Shown in pieces: positions 1 to 8,604 of a stretch of DNA of 54,298 nt; within the stretch, counting starts at the first letter, position 1, and each line of letters begins with the position of its first letter. The translations under genes were made by a program, and so were the position numbers. Under the pieces are notes generated by a model that did not search any database, was not told the origin of the DNA, and saw only the letters and a program-made list of their open reading frames with translations. Origin of the DNA: Sunxiuqinia dokdonensis (GTDB lineage: Bacteria > Bacteroidota > Bacteroidia > Bacteroidales > Prolixibacteraceae); the NCBI RefSeq assembly GCF_001270965.1, contig NZ_LGIA01000192.1:1-54298 (forward strand), given 5' to 3'.

Positions 1-371
1 TCGATACCATGGAAATGAAGATAAATCAACAAAGGCAGAAAGAAGTGATGCAACAGCTTTTTAGCCAGGGACAAGACGAGTTGGCTCAATTACAACAGGC
101 CGGAGAAGAGGAAAAGCTGAATCTTCGGATGGCCGAAATCAGAGAAATGGCCAACCAAAAGATCAGCCAAATGGCACCCCTGAAAATTTCGGACGAGCGT
201 CGTGAAGTTTACACAACAGTCGGTGGCTACCCTTCGCTTGACAATGAGTACACCATTTTTGGCGAAGTAATTGAAGGGCTGGATGTTTTGGACAAGTTGG
301 CAGCGGTGGAAACAGATCAGTTTAACCGCCCGGTGAACGATATTAAAATGAAAGTGAAAGTATTGGATTGA
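1..371 (+). CDS. Cyclophilin-type peptidyl-prolyl isomerase, C-terminal part (cut by window edge)
   Basis: The frame is open to the left edge, so this is only the 3' end of a gene; the first ATG seen (position 9) is probably internal. The last 60 residues carry the end of a cyclophilin fold: YTTVGGYPSLDNEYTIFGEV followed by GLDVLDKLAAVETD and a closing beta-strand VKMKVKVLD-like segment. The same ending recurs in the next two genes. The charged Gln/Glu/Lys-rich stretch before it (about residues 1-60) matches the helical insertion seen in the next gene. The stop codon overlaps the next start (TGATG), so the two are translationally coupled. Family identity is clear, but the active-site half lies outside the window. 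Confidence 0.8.
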   Translation, partial: DTMEMKINQQRQKEVMQQLFSQGQDELAQLQQAGEEEKLNLRMAEIREMANQKISQMAPLKISDERREVYTTVGGYPSLDNEYTIFGEVIEGLDVLDKLAAVETDQFNRPVNDIKMKVKVLD

Positions 372-1177
372 TGAAGCGAATTGTTCTATTGATAATATTC
401 GGATTGTTTTTGAGTGGAGTGGTTGTGGCGCAGCGTATTGTTGAGGTGAAAACCAACCTTGGGGCGATGCGGTTTGAGCTGTACGACGATACGCCCAAAC
501 ATCGCGATGCCTTGATCAAACTGGCCGGCGAAGGCTATTACGATGGCACTTTGTTTTATCGGGTCATCGAAAACTTCCTGATCCAGGGTGGTTCCAAATC
601 ATCGCGCAATGCACCTCCCGGGAAGCGCATTGGCTACGGCGATCCCGACCACACGGTCGACGACGAAATCCGGAGTCATTATTTTCATCAAAAAGGCGCT
701 TTGTGCGCTCCCCGGCAACCCGACGAGGTGAACCCATTTAAGCAATCCGATATTTCGCAGTTTTATATCGTAAAAGGGCAGGTGTTCACTTCGGGCTATC
801 TCGACACCCTGGAGCTCGCCGTGAACAGGCCAATCCGTCAGGAGATTACAAGCCAGTACTATACTCCCGAAATCAAACAAAAGTTAAAGGAACTAAAAGC
901 GGCCGGTGAGGCTGAAGCGTTTAATGCCCTGTTGCGAAACGTGAAAAGCGACATTGAGTCGCGTTATGAACTTCACCCCGGCAAGCTGAAATTTTCGGAT
1001 GCTCAACGCCAGGCTTACACCACGGTTGGCGGCTACCCTGACTTGGATGGAAAATACACCATTTTTGGCCAATGCATTTCCGGTTTCGAGGTGATTGACC
1101 GGATTGCTGCCCTGAAAACGGACGAAAACAACCGCCCATTGCAGGATGTTAAAATTGAAGTAAATGTAATTGAATGA
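371..1177 (+). CDS. Exported cyclophilin-type peptidyl-prolyl cis-trans isomerase
   Basis: 268 residues starting at the ATG that overlaps the upstream stop; a TTG three bases earlier is also open but less likely. A signal peptide (KR, then a hydrophobic run ending VVVAQ at about residue 21) predicts export to the periplasm. The cyclophilin core follows: VEVKTNLGAMRFELYDDTP, then LFYRVIENFLIQGG, which keeps the catalytic Arg of the family motif. A helical insertion of roughly 80 residues (about 140-215) separates the FYIVKGQVF strand from the YTTVGGYPDLDGKYTIFG ending; such insertions occur in Bacteroidota cyclophilins. It catalyses proline isomerisation of exported proteins. It sits between two related genes with overlapping stop/start codons at both ends, so it is one polycistron of PPIases. 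Confidence 0.9.
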   Translation: MKRIVLLIIFGLFLSGVVVAQRIVEVKTNLGAMRFELYDDTPKHRDALIKLAGEGYYDGTLFYRVIENFLIQGGSKSSRNAPPGKRIGYGDPDHTVDDEIRSHYFHQKGALCAPRQPDEVNPFKQSDISQFYIVKGQVFTSGYLDTLELAVNRPIRQEITSQYYTPEIKQKLKELKAAGEAEAFNALLRNVKSDIESRYELHPGKLKFSDAQRQAYTTVGGYPDLDGKYTIFGQCISGFEVIDRIAALKTDENNRPLQDVKIEVNVIE

Positions 1178-2508
1178 AGCGGTCAGCCTCGATATTTGTT
1201 GCGATTCTGCTCAGTTCCGTGCTGTTCAGTTGTTCTCCTTCAGAAAAAAAGAAGGAGGCCGTTTCAGAAGAGAAAGAAGTGCAGGTGCCGGAGGAGCGTA
1301 ACCAGTCATTTGCGGCGTTCATCCCTTCAATTGTTAAAATTGAGACTTTTGATGGGGGACGGATTCTTGAAAGTGAAACGGCTTTTTTTGTTGGCGAACA
1401 GGAAGTTGTTTGCCGTCTTTCCGTGCTCGACAATGCAACCAACGCGAGAATTACGCCATACGATGAAGATAAAGCCTATGCAATTTCGGGTTATCTGGCT
1501 GTTGACCGGATCAACAACCTGGCCCTGTTAAAAGTAGAAGAAATCCGGCGCAAGCCCATTCCCTTGTATTCCGGAATTGCTCCCAATACCGCGAAAAGTA
1601 TTTATCTCACCAGGCCACAAAGCAACACCTTGCCGCTGCATACGGGAAAAGTGCTTGATTTCAGTACCATTTCAGGAGTCAGGCTCTACCGCGTGGATAA
1701 TCAGTTTCGGTCGACAATTTACGGAACCCCCGTGTTCGTATCCAATCACCAGTGTATTGGTTTAGGTTTTGCCGAAGTCGTGTCGTACGAGAATCAGAAT
1801 ATGGTTATCCCTTCAACCTATATTACCGCCTTGCTGGAGAAAAAGGCAGATGATCCGAAGAAACTGGAGAACCTGCAAACAACAACTTCAACGGCGATGA
1901 GCGAGGCGAACAGGAAAATACGTGGTTTGCGGATTGAAACGGATTTGGGGAATATTGATATTCGCCTGTTTGATGAAACGCCGCAATACCGTGATAATTT
2001 CATCCGGCTGGTGCGCGAAAATTATTACGACAGCTTGTTGATTCACCGGGTCATTAAAGGCTTTGGAATCCAGTCGGGTGCTGCCGATACGCGTTATGCC
2101 GGGCCCGATGATGTCGTCGGGTGGAAAGGGCCGGGCTACACTTTGCCGGCCCATGTCGTACCGAAGTTTTTTCATAAACGGGGCATGATTGGCTCGCCGC
2201 GTAAACCCGACCGTGGAAACAGCAAACGGCGGTCCGACGGTTCGCAGTTTTACATCGTCACCGGGCGGGTTTATTCCGACCGCGAGCTGGATGAAATTGA
2301 GCAGGAAACCGGACACCAGTTTACGGCAGAGCAGCGCAGGGAATACAAAATCAGAGGTGGTGCGCCCCACATTGACGGGACTTACACCATTTTTGGCGAA
2401 GTGACCAGCGGGCTGGATGTGGCCGACCGGATTGTACAGGTGGAAACCGATTCGGATTTTCGACCTTTGAAGGATATACGGGTGAAGAAAATTACCATCC
2501 TCGAATAG
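1174..2508 (+). CDS. Lipoprotein fusing a degenerate trypsin-like domain to a cyclophilin PPIase
   Basis: 444 residues; ATGA overlap with the upstream gene. A lipobox ending in Cys20 (VLFSC) predicts a lipoprotein. Residues about 45-225 resemble the HtrA/trypsin fold: PSIVKIETFDGG, VDRINNLALLKVE and STIYGTPVFV are recognisable counterparts of the strands carrying the catalytic triad, but the His position lies in an altered segment (CRLSVLDN), the Asp position reads Asn (NNLALLKV), and the Ser position of GNSGGPV reads Tyr (IYGTPV). Residues about 250-444 are a complete cyclophilin with LLIHRVIKGFGIQSG keeping the catalytic Arg. The protease half is probably a binding module that recruits clients to the isomerase. 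The pseudoprotease assignment is by eye, the cyclophilin assignment is firm. Confidence 0.85.
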   Translation: MKRSASIFVAILLSSVLFSCSPSEKKKEAVSEEKEVQVPEERNQSFAAFIPSIVKIETFDGGRILESETAFFVGEQEVVCRLSVLDNATNARITPYDEDKAYAISGYLAVDRINNLALLKVEEIRRKPIPLYSGIAPNTAKSIYLTRPQSNTLPLHTGKVLDFSTISGVRLYRVDNQFRSTIYGTPVFVSNHQCIGLGFAEVVSYENQNMVIPSTYITALLEKKADDPKKLENLQTTTSTAMSEANRKIRGLRIETDLGNIDIRLFDETPQYRDNFIRLVRENYYDSLLIHRVIKGFGIQSGAADTRYAGPDDVVGWKGPGYTLPAHVVPKFFHKRGMIGSPRKPDRGNSKRRSDGSQFYIVTGRVYSDRELDEIEQETGHQFTAEQRREYKIRGGAPHIDGTYTIFGEVTSGLDVADRIVQVETDSDFRPLKDIRVKKITILE

Positions 2509-2556
2509 TCTCACCGCATTTCCCAACATCAAGCTTAGGTTTTCCTTCGGAATCAT

Positions 2557-2564
2557 TATCTTTG
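2557..2564 (+). promoter_or_regulatory. Putative -7 promoter element for pheS
   Basis: TATCTTTG matches the Bacteroidota housekeeping -7 consensus TAnnTTTG and lies 25 bases before the pheS ATG. No clean TTTG at the -33 distance is seen. Confidence 0.5.
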
Positions 2565-2589
2565 TCGATCTATTTCAACAGCAGATACG

Positions 2590-3609
2590 ATGTTAGACAA
2601 AATTAAGCAGTTACAGGACGAGATTGAAGCTCTGGGCGCTTCAACCAAAGAAGAAGTGGAAGAGCTTCGCATTAAGTATATTAGCAAAAAGGGCTTGGTG
2701 AGCCAACTGTTTGCTGATTTTAAAAATGTTCCGGGTGAGCAGAAAAAAGCTGTTGGACAAGCGATCAACGTGTTGAAAAATAAGGCGCTTGACAAAATTA
2801 ACGAGCTGAAGGAAAGTTTTGAGAATGCGGAGCAGGGAGCCGGCGGAACCGACTTGAGCCGGCCCGGAGAACCCATGCGCCTGGGAACCCGCCATCCGCT
2901 GGCCATTGTTCGAAACGAGATTGTTGAAATATTTGCCCGCCTTGGTTTTACCGTGGCAGAGGGCCCCGAAATAGAAGATGACTGGCATGTATTTTCTGCC
3001 CTGAATTTTCCACCGGAACACCCGGCCCGCGATATGCAGGACACGTTTTTCATTCAGAGAGATCCCGACGTGTTGTTGCGGACGCACACGTCGAGCGTGC
3101 AGGCGCGTGTGATGGAAAAAACACAGCCGCCAATCCGGGCGATATTTCCCGGACGTGTGTTTCGTAACGAAGCCATTTCGGCCCGTGCCCACTGCATCTT
3201 CCATCAAATTGAAGGTCTGTATGTGGATGAAAACGTATCGTTTGCCGATCTGAAACAAACCTTGCTGTATTTCTCGCGTGAGTTGTTTGGCGAAAATACC
3301 GAAATCCGTTTGCGCCCTTCTTATTTTCCGTTCACCGAGCCATCGGCCGAAATGGATGTGAGCTGTTCGATTTGTGGAGGAAAAGGCTGCAATGTGTGTA
3401 AATACACCGGCTGGCTCGAGATTCTGGGTTGTGGCATGGTCGATCCAAACGTGCTTGATTTATGTGGAATCGATTCGAAAAAATACACCGGCTTCGCCTT
3501 TGGAATGGGAATCGAACGCATCACGATGCTAAAATATGGCATCAAAGATATCCGCCATTTCTTTGAAAACGACGTGCGGTTTTTGCGTCAGTTTGAAGGG
3601 ACGTACTAA
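2590..3609 (+). CDS. pheS: Phenylalanine--tRNA ligase alpha subunit
   Basis: 339 residues, the usual bacterial PheS length. The N-terminal coiled-coil (about 1-90) binds tRNA; the class II catalytic core follows with GTRHPLAIVRNEIVEIF, motif 2 (GRVFRNEAISARAH), the F-x-x-TEPSAEMDV segment, and motif 3 (GFAFGMGIERITMLKYGI). It also has the CSICGGKGCNVC insert typical of many PheS proteins. It charges tRNA-Phe as an alpha2-beta2 enzyme with PheT, which is not in the window. It has its own promoter-like element 25 bases upstream and ends seven bases before the convergent HAD phosphatase gene. Confidence 0.97.
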   Translation: MLDKIKQLQDEIEALGASTKEEVEELRIKYISKKGLVSQLFADFKNVPGEQKKAVGQAINVLKNKALDKINELKESFENAEQGAGGTDLSRPGEPMRLGTRHPLAIVRNEIVEIFARLGFTVAEGPEIEDDWHVFSALNFPPEHPARDMQDTFFIQRDPDVLLRTHTSSVQARVMEKTQPPIRAIFPGRVFRNEAISARAHCIFHQIEGLYVDENVSFADLKQTLLYFSRELFGENTEIRLRPSYFPFTEPSAEMDVSCSICGGKGCNVCKYTGWLEILGCGMVDPNVLDLCGIDSKKYTGFAFGMGIERITMLKYGIKDIRHFFENDVRFLRQFEGTY

Positions 3610-3616
3610 CGATTGA

Positions 3617-4264
3617 TTACACCAGCAATTCAAACAACTCTTCCACTTCATCTACAAAATAATCTGGTTCGAGTTCTTGAAGCTCTGCGCTGTTTCCGAA
3701 CCCGTAACCTACGGCAATGGTGCTGATTTCATTGGCTTGTCCGCCAATTATGTCGTATTTGGTATCGCCAATCATCACTACTTTTTCAGAAGGGATAACT
3801 TGATTTCGGTTCATCAGTTCGGTAATCAGTCCGGCTTTGGTGTGGCGGCCACCATCGCCGGCGCCCTGTGCGTCAATCAGATAGCGGTCCAGCTCGAAGT
3901 GCCGCAAAACGGTGATCATAAACTGGTCTTTTTTCGAAGTGGCAACAAAAAGCTGCTTGCCTTGCTGCTGTAATTCTTCGAGCAACTCAAGTACGCCTGC
4001 GTACAATTCTCCTTCATATAGTCCTTGTTGGCTGTAATATTCGCGGAAAAGCCGGATGCCGAGTTCAACCTGCTTGTTGTTAAAACCCAGCACTTTCTTT
4101 AGTCCATCCTGAATGGGGGGTCCGATAAGTTGATCGATGATCAGCTCGCCGTCCAGATCAATGCCCATTTGCCTCAGCATGTGGTTAAGCGATTTTACAA
4201 GGCCGGGTTTGGAGTTGATGAGTGTGCCGTCCAAGTCAAAAATAAGGTGAGAAAAATTGGTCAT
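3617..4264 (-). CDS. HAD-superfamily phosphatase, phosphoglycolate-phosphatase-like
   Basis: The start is placed at the ATG just before TNFSHLIFDLDGTLINS, giving 215 residues; a longer open frame to 4324 lacks family similarity. Motif I is DLDGT (nucleophile Asp), motif II is VATSKK, and motif III/IV reads GDTKYDIIGGQ. A helical cap follows motif I (RQMGIDLDGELI... GPPIQDGL), characteristic of the Gph/PgmB-like subfamily, which hydrolyses small phosphoesters. Close relatives in Bacteroidota are annotated as phosphoglycolate phosphatase, but the cap does not by itself define the substrate. On the minus strand and convergent with pheS. Confidence 0.88.
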   Translation of the reverse strand: MTNFSHLIFDLDGTLINSKPGLVKSLNHMLRQMGIDLDGELIIDQLIGPPIQDGLKKVLGFNNKQVELGIRLFREYYSQQGLYEGELYAGVLELLEELQQQGKQLFVATSKKDQFMITVLRHFELDRYLIDAQGAGDGGRHTKAGLITELMNRNQVIPSEKVVMIGDTKYDIIGGQANEISTIAVGYGFGNSAELQELEPDYFVDEVEELFELLV

Positions 4265-4350
4265 TGGTGTTTTTTTCGAGGCAAAGTAAAAGGAAAAAAT
4301 TGAATCCTGCCACTCATTTGCCAAGTGTGTCCGCGTGAATAAAATTGATT

Positions 4351-4382
4351 TTTGTAAAATAAATAAGAATGTCTTATCTTCA
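4351..4382 (+). promoter_or_regulatory. Putative promoter for the small membrane protein gene
   Basis: TTTG at 4351-4354 and TATCTTCA at 4375-4382 are separated by 20 bases, close to the Bacteroidota -33/-7 layout; the -7 element deviates from TAnnTTTG in its last two bases. It lies 23 bases before the ATG. Confidence 0.35.
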
Positions 4383-4405
4383 TTCTAAAATTTAATTCAA
4401 CATTT

Positions 4406-4870
4406 ATGGAACTTCTTTATCCGCCTTCAAGACCTCTGATCCCGTGGCAGGGCACCGTATTGGGCATCATTGGCGTAGTCGAAATTTTGTTCTCCATCCT
4501 GTTTCTCTTTATCGCGTTGTTTGGGATTGCCATTGGGGGACTGTTTTCATCATTTGCTATTCCTGACCTGGGTGCGATGATTCCTTCGCTTGCAATTGGT
4601 GTGGTTATTCTTTTGCTATTGTTTATCGGCTTGCCGCTTTTCATATTGAAAGTGGCCGTAACCATTGGTATTTTTAAGGGAAAGCGATGGGCAGTTTTCG
4701 TCACCATCGTATTTGCGGCCTTGGGATTTATGGCAAACATAGGAAATTTGAATTTCGTTTGGCTGGTATTTTCTGCTATTGAACTGGGCTTGGCTATCGT
4801 TTGTTTGAGAGAGCCATTTTATAACCAGTCCCCGTATGTTAACAACCAATCGTACCGTCCGAATTATTGA
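4406..4870 (+). CDS. Small integral membrane protein of unknown function
   Basis: 154 residues. Four hydrophobic segments are visible at roughly 17-45, 62-88, 95-115 and 117-136, the last pair separated by a short Asn/Gly turn, with an N-terminal proline-rich start (YPPSRPLIPW) and a polar tail rich in Tyr, Asn and Pro. The fold recalls general four-helix bacterial membrane proteins, but no family could be named. It stands alone between the HAD phosphatase and the permease, both on the other strand, and seems to have its own promoter. Confidence 0.7.
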   Translation: MELLYPPSRPLIPWQGTVLGIIGVVEILFSILFLFIALFGIAIGGLFSSFAIPDLGAMIPSLAIGVVILLLLFIGLPLFILKVAVTIGIFKGKRWAVFVTIVFAALGFMANIGNLNFVWLVFSAIELGLAIVCLREPFYNQSPYVNNQSYRPNY

Positions 4871-4900
4871 TGAATCCGCTCATCATAGGTGCTTAAAAGT

Positions 4901-6241
4901 CTACAGCCAAAGGCTCAATAAATAAACCGTAAGTATAGACACCACGCCTTGGAAAAAGGTGGCTACGGTGTGTGTTTTATATCCGGTTGAAACCGACATC
5001 TTACTGAATTGGGTCACCACCCAAAAGAAACTGTCATTGGCATGCGAAATGGTCATGGCACCAGCGCCAATAGCCATAACTGCTAGTGCCTTGCCGGTCG
5101 ACGAGTCCAAGCCAAGGCCTGGAAGCAAGGGAGCAATGAGTGCTGAAGTGGCCACCAGCGAAACGGTTGATGACCCTTGAGCGGTCTTTAATGCAGCCGC
5201 AATGATGAAAGGCAGGAAAATCTCCAGCTGATAATCAGCCAGCAGTGCGCCCAGTGAATCGCCAATATGCGTGGCTTTTAGCATGGCGCCAAAAGCCCCG
5301 CCAGCGCCTGTAATAATCAGGATCGAAGCCGATGCTTGAATGCCGTCGCCCACCCAATGGGTTAACTTTCCCTTCCCTTTTCCTTGCAGCAACAAAAAAG
5401 AAGCAAACAAGCCTAAAAAAAGTGCATTGACCGGATCGCCTAAAAAGTTGATGAGCTGGTAACCGATGCTTTTTTCGCTTTCGGCTGCCAAGAGCACAAT
5501 CGATCGTGCCGCAATCAACAGAATAGGGAGGAAAATTGGAAGCGTGGATAAAAACGCTGACGGCAGCTGGCGGGACGGCTCGTCTGCTTCCACCTTCAGT
5601 TCACGATCCTCCTCACTTTTGTAATGTTTTCCGGCGTAGTTTGCCCAAAGGTAACCGGTAGTCATGGCTACAGCTGACACCAGCAAACCCAAAAGAATCA
5701 CCATCCCCAATTGCTTGTCAATACCCAGATTACCTGCTGCAGCAATCGGGCCCGGGGTTGGCGGCACCAAAGTGTGCGTCGCGTAAAGTCCGGTAGACAA
5801 AGCAATGCTCATGGCAATGGCCGACTTTCCCGTCTTCTGGATAAGCGACCTTTTTAGGGAGGATAAAATAACGAAAGCGGAATCGCAAAATACCGGAATG
5901 GAAACTATGTAGCCAATGATTCCCATGGCCAGTGCCGGGTATTTCTTTCCGATCAGACGGATAACCAATTCAGCCAGTTTGATGGCAGCTCCCGATTTTT
6001 CAAGAATAGTGCCGATGATGGTTCCGAGAATAATGACAATGCCGATGTAAGCCATGATGCTTCCAAATCCATCGGTAATGATTTTCCCAATTTCTACGGC
6101 TGGCATGCCGGCCATAAAACCGACGCCATAGGTGGCCAGGAGCAAAACCAAAAAAGGGTGCATTTTTAGTTTGGTGGTGCCCAGAATGATGAAAAGGACA
6201 GCGACAAATAATGCTCCGAGTAAGATGTAATGCTGATCCAT
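4901..6241 (-). CDS. GntP-family gluconate/organic-acid permease
   Basis: 446 residues, the family length. The N-terminus (KMHPFLVLLLATYGVGFMAG) and the segment IVSIPVFCDSAFVILSSL followed by THTLVPPTPGPIAAAGNLGID are signatures of the GntP/GntT family, as are the late segments KTAQGSSTVSLVATSALIAP and ISHANDSFFWVV. About 12-14 transmembrane helices are expected. Members import gluconate or related sugar acids with protons. No kinase or dehydrogenase for gluconate is next to it, so the substrate stays open. It follows radA on the same strand after 64 bases. Confidence 0.92.
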   Translation of the reverse strand: MDQHYILLGALFVAVLFIILGTTKLKMHPFLVLLLATYGVGFMAGMPAVEIGKIITDGFGSIMAYIGIVIILGTIIGTILEKSGAAIKLAELVIRLIGKKYPALAMGIIGYIVSIPVFCDSAFVILSSLKRSLIQKTGKSAIAMSIALSTGLYATHTLVPPTPGPIAAAGNLGIDKQLGMVILLGLLVSAVAMTTGYLWANYAGKHYKSEEDRELKVEADEPSRQLPSAFLSTLPIFLPILLIAARSIVLLAAESEKSIGYQLINFLGDPVNALFLGLFASFLLLQGKGKGKLTHWVGDGIQASASILIITGAGGAFGAMLKATHIGDSLGALLADYQLEIFLPFIIAAALKTAQGSSTVSLVATSALIAPLLPGLGLDSSTGKALAVMAIGAGAMTISHANDSFFWVVTQFSKMSVSTGYKTHTVATFFQGVVSILTVYLLSLWL

Positions 6242-6305
6242 GAGCTTGATTGAGATTTATAGGGATTCTTAACTGTTCAGTAGATTCAAATTTAACTGCT
6301 TCATG

Positions 6306-7667
6306 TTATTTTCGAAACAGCTTTTTAAAAAAATCTTCGACCCGGTCCACCGGTTCTATTTGGATTTTGAATTTGCTACGGTCCAGTCCTTTGCCTGCTT
6401 TGGGGATAAAGATTTTCTGCATGCCCAACTTCTCAGCTTCCGCAATGCGTTGCTCCAGCCGGTTTACCGCGCGAATTTCGCCCGACAAACCCACTTCGCC
6501 CGTAAAGCATAGTTTGTTGTCAACAGCCAGGTCGAAGTTGGATGAGAGGATGGCGGTGATCACTGCCAAATCTATGGCCGGATCATCAACCTTCAGCCCG
6601 CCGGCAATATTCAGAAACACATCTTTGGAAGCCAGCTTGAAGCCAGCGCGTTTCTCCAACACAGCCAGCAGCATGTTCAGCCGGCGAAGATCGAACCCGG
6701 TTGACGAACGTTGCGGGGTTCCGTAGGCCGCCGTACTCACCAGCGACTGAATTTCAATCATCAGCGGGCGGTTGCCTTCAATGGCACCCGAAATGGCGGT
6801 ACCACTCAAGCCTTCGTGGTCTTTGTTGATGAGCAACTCCGAGGGATTGCTCACCTCGCGCATGCCTTCGTTATTCATTTCAAAAATACCCAGCTCGGAA
6901 GTGGAGCCAAAACGATTTTTGATGGAACGCAGGATCCGGTAGAGGTATTGGTTTTCGCCTTCAAACTGCAAAACCGTATCCACCATGTGCTCCAGCACTT
7001 TGGGGCCGGCCAGGCTTCCTTCCTTGGTAATGTGACCAATTAGGATGGCCGGAATCTGCCGCTCTTTGGAAAACTTGAGGATACCGTTGGTGCATTCTCT
7101 GATTTGACTGACTGATCCGGGTGATGACTCGATGTAAGCCGTTGAAACAGTTTGGATGGAGTCGATAATCAGCACTTCCGGTTCCAGGTGTTCGCAATGT
7201 GTGAGTATATTTTCGAGCGATGTTTCGCTTAGAAAGTAGCAGTTGTCATTTTCACGCTTCAGGCGGTTGGCACGTATTTTTATTTGCTGAATGCTTTCTT
7301 CGCCCGACACATACAAAATCCGCTTCGATTTCAAATCAAGGGCCACCTGCAACACCAGTGTTGATTTTCCGATGCCGGGTTCACCGCCCACCAGCACCAG
7401 CGACCCGGGAACCAGGCCACCGCCCAAAACGCGGTTCAGCTCTTTATTGTGACAGTCGATCCGCTGAATTTGCTCGGCGCTTACCTCGGTCAGCTTTTGA
7501 GGTTTGGCACCACTGGCTGTCCGCGAGCTCAACGGACTTTTGGTTTCTTTGACCACTGCTTCTTCAACATAGGTATTCCACTCGCCACAGTTGGTGCATC
7601 GGCCTACCCATTTGGGCGACTGGCTGCCGCAGTTTTGGCAGGTATAAACGGTTTTTATTTTGGCCAT
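6306..7667 (-). CDS. radA: DNA repair protein RadA (Sms)
   Basis: 453 residues. The N-terminal C4 zinc finger is complete (Cys10, 13, 24, 27). The RecA-like ATPase has Walker A GGEPGIGKST (about 94-103), Walker B VLIIDSIQTV and the RadA signature KNRFG. The C-terminal third is a Lon-protease-like domain (about 285-453; VFLNIAGGLKVDDPAIDLAV, FTGEVGLSGEIRAV) that acts in branch migration, not proteolysis. RadA is a helicase-like branch-migration factor for homologous recombination. Its start is one base after the stop of rfaE2, so the two are cotranscribed. Confidence 0.97.
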   Translation of the reverse strand: MAKIKTVYTCQNCGSQSPKWVGRCTNCGEWNTYVEEAVVKETKSPLSSRTASGAKPQKLTEVSAEQIQRIDCHNKELNRVLGGGLVPGSLVLVGGEPGIGKSTLVLQVALDLKSKRILYVSGEESIQQIKIRANRLKRENDNCYFLSETSLENILTHCEHLEPEVLIIDSIQTVSTAYIESSPGSVSQIRECTNGILKFSKERQIPAILIGHITKEGSLAGPKVLEHMVDTVLQFEGENQYLYRILRSIKNRFGSTSELGIFEMNNEGMREVSNPSELLINKDHEGLSGTAISGAIEGNRPLMIEIQSLVSTAAYGTPQRSSTGFDLRRLNMLLAVLEKRAGFKLASKDVFLNIAGGLKVDDPAIDLAVITAILSSNFDLAVDNKLCFTGEVGLSGEIRAVNRLEQRIAEAEKLGMQKIFIPKAGKGLDRSKFKIQIEPVDRVEDFFKKLFRK

Positions 7668-7668
7668 G

Positions 7669-8154
7669 TCAGAGGTTTTTTATTTTTTCAATTAAGGCTG
7701 AAGTGGAAATTCCTTTGGTCATTTCGATGGTTTCAACGCTGCCACCGCGGGCAAGAACCAAATCGTGCCCGGCAATTTCTTCAATGGTGTATTCGCTGCC
7801 CTTTACCAAGACATTGGGCTGTATAGCTTTGATTAAGTTGTAGGGCGTTTCGTCGTTGAACATTACCACCGCATCAACCATCTGCATGGCGGCAATTAAC
7901 AGTGCCCGCGACTGTTCATCCATGATGGGGCGGTTTGCGCCTTTTAATAGACTGACGGATGGGTCGGTGTTGAGGCCGACAATGAGTTTGTCGCCCAGCC
8001 GGGCTGCCTTTGTCAGGGAGTCGACATGTCCGCGATGCAGCAAGTCGAAGCAGCCATTGGTGAAAACCAACTTATAGTTGCTCGTTTTCCATGTTTTTAG
8101 CTTTTCAAAAAAAGCCTCGAAAGAGGGGTAGATTTTCGCGGAAATATCGTTCAT
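7669..8154 (-). CDS. rfaE2: D-glycero-beta-D-manno-heptose 1-phosphate adenylyltransferase
   Basis: 161 residues forming a stand-alone nucleotidyltransferase domain equal to the C-terminal half of HldE. The catalytic segment FTNGCFDLLHRGHVDSL holds the HxGH signature (HRGH), and the second family motif is in the ISTSALIEKI ending. It makes ADP-heptose for LPS inner core, with the kinase activity encoded elsewhere. Its stop is one base before radA. A hairpin terminator between panD and this gene separates it from the pantothenate genes. Confidence 0.92.
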   Translation of the reverse strand: MNDISAKIYPSFEAFFEKLKTWKTSNYKLVFTNGCFDLLHRGHVDSLTKAARLGDKLIVGLNTDPSVSLLKGANRPIMDEQSRALLIAAMQMVDAVVMFNDETPYNLIKAIQPNVLVKGSEYTIEEIAGHDLVLARGGSVETIEMTKGISTSALIEKIKNL

Positions 8155-8186
8155 GATTTAACTGAAGCTTATTCAGTAAAAATAAG

Positions 8187-8220
8187 AAAACCCCGAGGCT
8201 AAAAAAAGCTCCGGGGTTTT
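8187..8220. terminator. Bidirectional-looking rho-independent terminator behind panD
   Basis: AAAACCCCG-GGCT, a six-A loop, then AGC-CCGGGGTTTT form a strong hairpin with A- and T-runs on both sides. It lies 20 bases beyond the panD stop on the minus strand, and before the rfaE2 start. Confidence 0.85.
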
Positions 8221-8240
8221 AAATATGGTTTCAAACCGGT

Positions 8241-8591
8241 TTAAACGATTTTATTTGTTTCGATGTCGGGAAATACCAGGCTGGGCTTGAAGGTTTTGGC
8301 TTCTTCGAAATCCATGGTGGCATACGAAATAATAATCACCACATCGCCCACGGCCACTTTTCGTGCAGCAGGCCCATTCAGGCAAATCACGCCCGAGTTC
8401 CGCTCTCCTTTGATGACGTATGTCTCAAGCCGCTCCCCGTTGTTGATGTTCACCACCTGAACTTTTTCATTTTCGATTAAGTTGGCAGCATCCATCAAGT
8501 CCTCGTCAATGGTGATGCTTCCTACGTATTGCAGGTTCGCTTCGGTAACACTTACCTTATGTATTTTCGATTTACAAACTTCAATAAACAT
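8241..8591 (-). CDS. panD: Aspartate 1-decarboxylase
   Basis: The start is placed at the Met of [20 protein letters not shown], which gives 116 residues and puts the self-cleavage site at the canonical Gly24-Ser25 (YVGSIT); the open frame extends 12 codons further upstream without family similarity. The enzyme is a pyruvoyl-dependent decarboxylase that makes beta-alanine for pantothenate. Conserved Y-x-I-x-G-E-R-N-S-G-x-I-x-L-N-G-A-A-A-R-like segment is seen as [20 protein letters not shown]. It lies 13 bases after panC on the same strand, so panC-panD form one operon that ends in the hairpin terminator. Confidence 0.97.
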   Translation of the reverse strand: MFIEVCKSKIHKVSVTEANLQYVGSITIDEDLMDAANLIENEKVQVVNINNGERLETYVIKGERNSGVICLNGPAARKVAVGDVVIIISYATMDFEEAKTFKPSLVFPDIETNKIV

Positions 8592-8604
8592 GTTGTCACT
8601 TTTT

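Noticed and set aside
4265-4324. Longer N-terminus for the HAD phosphatase
   Set aside because: Family similarity begins at the internal Met just before FDLDGT.
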